This document shows positions 60,203-64,000 of a stretch of 64,000 nt of DNA, piece by piece. Position 1 is the first letter of the stretch. Every line of letters starts with the position of its first letter. Under the pieces are notes generated by a model, which worked only from the letters and a program-made list of their open reading frames with translations, made no database searches and had not been told where the DNA came from. Both the position numbers and the translations under genes were made by a program. Source of the DNA: JAVBOW01 sp031550125 (GTDB taxonomy: Bacteria > Bacteroidota > Bacteroidia > Bacteroidales > Rikenellaceae). Location of the stretch: positions 1 through 64,000 of the forward strand of contig JAVBOW010000027.1 in the NCBI GenBank assembly GCA_031550125.1, read 5' to 3'.

Positions 60203-60931
60203 TTATTGTTGCATCTCGCCGATCAGCCCGCGGACGACGACCGACGCACACGCACACCCGAATACAGCCGGCATGTACGATATGGTGCCTACGTTCGACT
60301 TCTTGTTAGCTTCCTCGCAAAGAACCATGGCTCCTTCGCGGACGGCTTCCGGTGAAAATACGGCTTGGAAACCGCACCGTATGCCCGCCTTATGGAGGCG
60401 CTTTCGCAACATGTGTGCCAGCGGGCAGTGATGCGTCTTTGAAATATCCTTTATTTCCAACAGCGAGGGATCGGTTTTTGCCCCGGCCCCCATGGAACTG
60501 ACCAGCGGAATACCCCTGTCGAGGCATCCTTTTATGAGATTCACCTTTGGGGCGAGGGTGTCTATGGCGTCCACCGCATAGTCGTAATGCGCGGCGTCGA
60601 GCAACTCGTCCGTCGCTTCGTCCTTTATATATTTCTCTATTACGGCAAGTTCTATTCCTGGATTTATGTCCCGCAGCCTTTCCGCCGTCATTGCGGCTTT
60701 CGAACGTCCTGCGGTGGAGTGCAACGCTATGATCTGACGGTTGATGTTGCTATGCGTCACGACGTCGCCGTCCACTATCGTCATTCGTCCCACGCCGGCG
60801 CGGCATATCATCTCGGCCGCCACGGCCCCCACGCCGCCCAGCCCGACCACCAACACGGACGCATTCCGTAAAACGGACAATTTATCTTCGCCCAGAAGCA
60901 ATTCCGTGCGCTCCATCCATGCAGGGATCAT
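60203..60931 (-). CDS. tcdA: tRNA threonylcarbamoyladenosine dehydratase
   Basis: A 242-residue E1-like enzyme that cyclises t6A37 to ct6A in tRNAs. The ATP-binding region shows VVGLGGVGAVAAEMICRAG (near 30-48), IVDGDVV and NINRQ; MGAGAKTDPS is near residue 154. Domain order matches TcdA/CsdL rather than MoeB or ThiF. Its ATG overlaps the stop of tatD by 4 bases. Confidence 0.9.
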   Translation of the reverse strand: MIPAWMERTELLLGEDKLSVLRNASVLVVGLGGVGAVAAEMICRAGVGRMTIVDGDVVTHSNINRQIIALHSTAGRSKAAMTAERLRDINPGIELAVIEKYIKDEATDELLDAAHYDYAVDAIDTLAPKVNLIKGCLDRGIPLVSSMGAGAKTDPSLLEIKDISKTHHCPLAHMLRKRLHKAGIRCGFQAVFSPEAVREGAMVLCEEANKKSNVGTISYMPAVFGCACASVVVRGLIGEMQQ

Positions 60932-61572
60932 AACCGCAGAAATGTTTTGAAATTTTGCATTACCGATTCGGCAAGCCTTTCTTCCTGCAAGCCGAGTATT
61001 TCCGCTGCGGCTTCGTAAACACCGTTTATGTCCTGGGGACCATCGTCCGTTTCAAGGAATAGCCGCTCTATGGGCGTCCGACGCATGGACTCCACGGCTC
61101 TGGGCGATGCGAAACTGCGCGGCCCGAATGAGAGTCCGCAGCCCGAGGCCACAGCCCGCGCCGCCTGCTCGGGGCTTCCTGTAAAACCGTGGAAAACCGC
61201 TCCTGGAAGCTCGTATTCCTTTAATATAAGCGACAGCGGCTCGAATGCGCGTACGCAGTGCAGGATTACGGGCAGTCCCGACTGCTCTGCGATGCGCAAC
61301 TGGCTACGGAGAATTTGCTCCTGCGCCAGAAGGTCTACCCCGCATGCATAGTCGAGACCGGTTTCGCCTATGGCCTTTATTCCTGGAACGGCTCGCAACT
61401 TTTCCGTCAGGCCGTCCGCCGCCGTTTCCGCGTCCCAGGGATGGACGCCAGCACTGAAAAGAACGGGCGGAGCGGGAAAAGCCTGTCCTGGCGAGGTAAG
61501 CCTTATATTTAAAAGGCTCCATGGCTCGGAGGCAGTATTGTGAGTATGAATATTCGTCCGAATGTAATCCAC
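60928..61572 (-). CDS. TatD-family metal-dependent hydrolase
   Basis: A 214-residue TIM-barrel hydrolase, likely a nuclease. Metal-binding landmarks are NIHTHN near residue 7, GETGLDYA near 71, ILHCVRAFE, VFHGFTG and LETDDGP near 178. It is about 45 residues shorter than E. coli TatD, a compact form I associate with this phylum. First gene of the tatD-tcdA-dehydrogenase operon. Confidence 0.85.
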   Translation of the reverse strand: MDYIRTNIHTHNTASEPWSLLNIRLTSPGQAFPAPPVLFSAGVHPWDAETAADGLTEKLRAVPGIKAIGETGLDYACGVDLLAQEQILRSQLRIAEQSGLPVILHCVRAFEPLSLILKEYELPGAVFHGFTGSPEQAARAVASGCGLSFGPRSFASPRAVESMRRTPIERLFLETDDGPQDINGVYEAAAEILGLQEERLAESVMQNFKTFLRL

Positions 61573-61585
61573 CGGGGAAAAAGAT

Positions 61586-61593
61586 TAATTTTG
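61586..61593 (+). promoter_or_regulatory. -7 promoter box of hydE
   Basis: TAATTTTG matches TAnnTTTG and ends 27 bases before the ATG at 61621. Confidence 0.5.
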
Positions 61594-61606
61594 CAGTAAA
61601 TTTCAA

Positions 61607-61614
61607 CAAAGATA
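61607..61614 (-). promoter_or_regulatory. -7 promoter box of the tatD operon
   Basis: On the minus strand TATCTTTG matches TAnnTTTG, 34 bases before the ATG at 61572. It overlaps the hydE leader, so the two transcripts would overlap at their 5' ends. Confidence 0.45.
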
Positions 61615-61620
61615 GCAAAA

Positions 61621-62676
61621 ATGTTCTCCGTCGGCCAAATAACGAAAATGCTTTCGCTCCAGGGGAGCGGGATGGACGCCCTGCTTGCCGAGGCCCACAG
61701 GGTTAGGGTGGCTGCCACTGGCGAGTGCATACGGCCCAGGGGATTGATAGAATATTCCAACCTGTGCCGTAAGAATTGCCTTTATTGCGGCATCCGCAGC
61801 GGAATGGACGGGGTGGGGCGCTACACGCTTTCCGAAGGGCAGGTCATGGAGGCGGCCCGTCGCGCCGTGCGCGAGGGGTTGGGATCGGTGGTCATTCAGG
61901 CAGGGGAGGTAACCACTCGCGAGCATATCGAGGCCATAGAACGCCTTGTCCGCGAAATAAAACTTATCACTCCCGAAAGCGCCGGGGTCGATCCGGTCCG
62001 GGCGCGCGGGTGGTCGTCTTCGCCCGGCGTGACACTGTCGCTCGGGGAGCAGAGCCTCGACGTCTACCGGCGCTGGGCCGACGCGGGAGCGTCGCGCTAT
62101 CTGCTGCGGATAGAGGCGTCCGACGAGAAGCTTTACCGCACCCTTCATCCGCACGACGGCAGGCACAGCTACCGCAGGCGTATCGAGGCGCTCGAAAACC
62201 TGCGCAAGGCGGGTTACCAGGTGGGTACCGGCGTCATGATAGGCCTGCCCGGACAGAACGCCGGCCACCTGGCCGCCGATCTGCTGTTCATGCAACGGGC
62301 CGATATAGATATGTGCGGCATGGGTCCGTACGTAGAATGCGCCGGGACTCCCCTGGCGGGCCTGTCGCTGCCTCCGGCGCGGTGGAGGGTTGATATGACG
62401 CTTAAGATGACGGCTGTCCTCAGGCTGATGATGCCAGACATAAACATAGCGGCCGCCACTGCACTTGAAACCCTCGATCCGCATGCCCGGAGCCGCGCCC
62501 TTTCCGGCGGCGCGAACGTGGTTATGCCTAACGTTACGCCGCGCGATGCGCGCAGTGAGTACAGGTTGTACGACAACAAAGAATATGTGCCTGATTTTAA
62601 GATCGATGATTACGATGTATGCAAAGGCGCGGCCGGCGACTCGATACATTTTGAAAAAAAATTAAAAAATATCTGA
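61621..62676 (+). CDS. hydE: [FeFe]-hydrogenase maturase HydE
   Basis: A 351-residue radical SAM enzyme involved in building the H-cluster of [FeFe]-hydrogenase. The cluster motif is CRKNCLYCG (Cys49, Cys53, Cys56) in the context EYSNLCRKN, followed by VVIQAGE and EASDEKLYRTLHP, and TGVMIGLPGQ. BioB, ThiH and PylB are relatives but the N-terminal pattern fits HydE. hydF, hydG and hydrogenase structural genes are not in the window. The nqrA gene follows after 149 bases. Confidence 0.85.
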   Translation: MFSVGQITKMLSLQGSGMDALLAEAHRVRVAATGECIRPRGLIEYSNLCRKNCLYCGIRSGMDGVGRYTLSEGQVMEAARRAVREGLGSVVIQAGEVTTREHIEAIERLVREIKLITPESAGVDPVRARGWSSSPGVTLSLGEQSLDVYRRWADAGASRYLLRIEASDEKLYRTLHPHDGRHSYRRRIEALENLRKAGYQVGTGVMIGLPGQNAGHLAADLLFMQRADIDMCGMGPYVECAGTPLAGLSLPPARWRVDMTLKMTAVLRLMMPDINIAAATALETLDPHARSRALSGGANVVMPNVTPRDARSEYRLYDNKEYVPDFKIDDYDVCKGAAGDSIHFEKKLKNI

Positions 62677-62728
62677 ATCAGGCCCTAAAAAGAGCCTTGA
62701 AAAATTTTTTCTGATAAAATTAAATAGT

Positions 62729-62736
62729 ACTTTTGC
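62729..62736 (+). promoter_or_regulatory. -7 promoter box of the nqr operon
   Basis: TACTTTTG matches TAnnTTTG, with the T-rich stretch TTTTTTCTG about 19-23 bases upstream. The leader to the ATG at 62826 is about 80 bases. Confidence 0.55.
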
Positions 62737-62825
62737 GGCACTCGTAGCACTGTGATAGGAATAACAGTGGTTGCGCCGCACCACTACAACCCGGATAAGA
62801 AAATCAAAAACCAAAAATACCGGAA

Positions 62826-64000
62826 ATGTCGAAAGTTATTAAACTGAAAAAGGGACTCGACCTCAGGCTTGCAGGTGAAGCGGAGAAGAGGCTCTCGCGT
62901 TTGCCGATGTCATCGACTTACGCCGTCACCCCGTCGGATTACGAAGGCGTGACGCTTAAGCTCCTCGCCAGGGAAGGCGATCAGGTGAAAGCTGGGTCGC
63001 CGCTCGCATTCCATAAGGAGCTTCCCGAGGTGCTGTTCACTTCGCCAGTCAGCGGCCGCGTGGCCGAGATCCGCCGTGGAGAGAAGAGGCGCATCCTCGA
63101 GATCATAGTCGAGAACGACTATAAGCAGGATGCGGAAAAATTCGCCACCGGCGGCTTCGAATCCATGGAACGCGGCAAGGTGGCGGAGTTGCTGCTCAAA
63201 TCGGGTTTGTGGCCCTACATCATGCAGCGTCCTTACGGTATTATCGCCAATCCGGCCGATATGCCGAGGGATATTTTCGTTTCCGGCTTCGATTCGGCCC
63301 CGCTCGCCCCTGATATGGATTTCCTTCTCGACGGACAGGCCGACAGCCTCAGGGCGGGCTTCTCCGTTTTGCAAAAGCTAACCTCCGGCAAGGTTTTCCT
63401 GGGCCTTCGCGACGGCGGGGAGGGCGTGCTTGGGTCCATGCCGGCCGAACGACGCGCGTTCCGCGGGCTGCACCCCGTAGGCAATGTGGGCGTACAGATA
63501 CATCACACCGCACCCGTGAACAGGGGAGAGGTCGTTTGGACGGTAGACGTACAGGGGGTGGCCATGATAGGCCGCTTTTTCCTCGGAGGCGCCGTCGACA
63601 TGACTAAAACCATAGCCCTGGCAGGATCGGAAGTGGCCGACCCGCACTACGTGACGCTCGTTTCCGGGGCCAAGATCGACTCCATATTGTGCAAAAGCGG
63701 GATATGCTCGCCAAAACTCTATCTGGAAAACGATTGGAACTCGGTGCGCATAATATGCGGCAACGTCCTGACCGGCAAGAAAACAGACAGGGACGGATAC
63801 GTTAATTTCTATGCCAACCAGATAACCGTCATACCGGAAGGCGATCACAACGAGTTCCTGGGCTGGGCCATGCCGAGGTTCGAGAAGTTCTCCGTTTCGA
63901 GGGCTTATTTCTCCTGGCTGACGCCCTGGAAACGCTATGATCTGGACACCAATACCAACGGCGGCGTAAGGGCTTTCGTCTTTACTGGACTCTACGAGAA
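62826..64000 (+). CDS. nqrA: Na+-translocating NADH:quinone reductase subunit A (partial)
   Basis: The first 391 codons of NqrA, running off the window end; the full family length is about 450 residues. The protein starts MSKVIKLKKGLDLRLAGEAE and shows FTSPVSGRVAEIRRGEKRR near residues 76-92 and LHPVGNVGVQIHH near 218. NqrA is the cytoplasmic, quinone-binding subunit of the six-subunit sodium pump. nqrB-F are expected downstream outside the window. Confidence 0.95.
   Translation, partial: MSKVIKLKKGLDLRLAGEAEKRLSRLPMSSTYAVTPSDYEGVTLKLLAREGDQVKAGSPLAFHKELPEVLFTSPVSGRVAEIRRGEKRRILEIIVENDYKQDAEKFATGGFESMERGKVAELLLKSGLWPYIMQRPYGIIANPADMPRDIFVSGFDSAPLAPDMDFLLDGQADSLRAGFSVLQKLTSGKVFLGLRDGGEGVLGSMPAERRAFRGLHPVGNVGVQIHHTAPVNRGEVVWTVDVQGVAMIGRFFLGGAVDMTKTIALAGSEVADPHYVTLVSGAKIDSILCKSGICSPKLYLENDWNSVRIICGNVLTGKKTDRDGYVNFYANQITVIPEGDHNEFLGWAMPRFEKFSVSRAYFSWLTPWKRYDLDTNTNGGVRAFVFTGLYE

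Noticed and set aside
61621..62676. Biotin synthase (BioB) or PylB instead of HydE
   Set aside because: The residues around the cluster Cys and the lack of BioB second-cluster ligands fit HydE better. PylB would need pyrrolysine genes, which are not seen.

Overview
The window is 64 kb of chromosomal DNA from a member of the Bacteroidales. It is GC-rich for that order, and the best guess is Alistipes or another Rikenellaceae. Supporting signs are many genes preceded by the Bacteroidetes -7 promoter motif TAnnTTTG, Ser-type S1 sulfatases, a type III glutamine synthetase, a FeoA-FeoB fusion with a Cys-rich partner, DUF4954, Na+-NQR, and a cysteate-synthase-like gene of the kind expected in sulfonolipid-making Bacteroidetes. 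The species is an inference from gene content; no rRNA is present to settle it. The first ~120 bases are homopolymer-rich and look like a contig end.

Layout. 204-7181: a glycan-desulfation island with a GH43 lipoprotein and two tandem sulfatases on the minus strand, and two further sulfatases diverging on the plus strand. 7404-13242: exopolysaccharide (EPS) cluster 1, with two GT4s, a WcaF-like acetyltransferase, two GT2s and the initiating polyprenyl sugar-phosphate transferase. 13343-20604: a housekeeping block with DUF2461, cysteate synthase, a queA-like/ygiQ/exonuclease operon, RNase P RNA, a dispersed repeat and an FMN oxidoreductase. 20751-33796: EPS cluster 2, with Wza-like export lipoprotein, Wzc-like tyrosine autokinase, seven glycosyltransferases, Wzx flippase and Wzy polymerase. 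The two clusters complement each other: one has the initiating enzyme, the other the flippase, polymerase and export proteins. They have near-identical promoters, so they probably form one split Wzx/Wzy pathway.

33797-49978: a structured leader and DUF6515 gene, lpdA, kdsD plus a low-molecular-weight Tyr phosphatase (a possible Wzc partner), asnS, rpoN, an OprB-type porin, a lipoprotein peptide deformylase, feoAB with its small partner, an orphan lipoprotein, DUF4954, a degenerate GH2-like protein and rlmH. 49979-50578 holds two tandem copies of a dispersed palindromic repeat and a tiny ORF with a structured leader. 50579-64000: glnN, two tandem M23 peptidases, alaS, gpmI, a 2-hydroxyacid dehydrogenase, tcdA, tatD, hydE and the start of nqrA, which runs off the end.

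The most interesting items are (i) the threonine-synthase-like gene that looks like a cysteate synthase for sulfonolipids, (ii) a previously unnamed (to me) ~210-bp repeat with imperfect terminal inverted repeats and a long hairpin showing a compensatory base change, also present as a short ends-only derivative, (iii) a possible structured RNA upstream of the DUF6515 gene, and (iv) the shared promoter of the split EPS pathway. I saw no CRISPR array, prophage, tRNA or complete insertion sequence.
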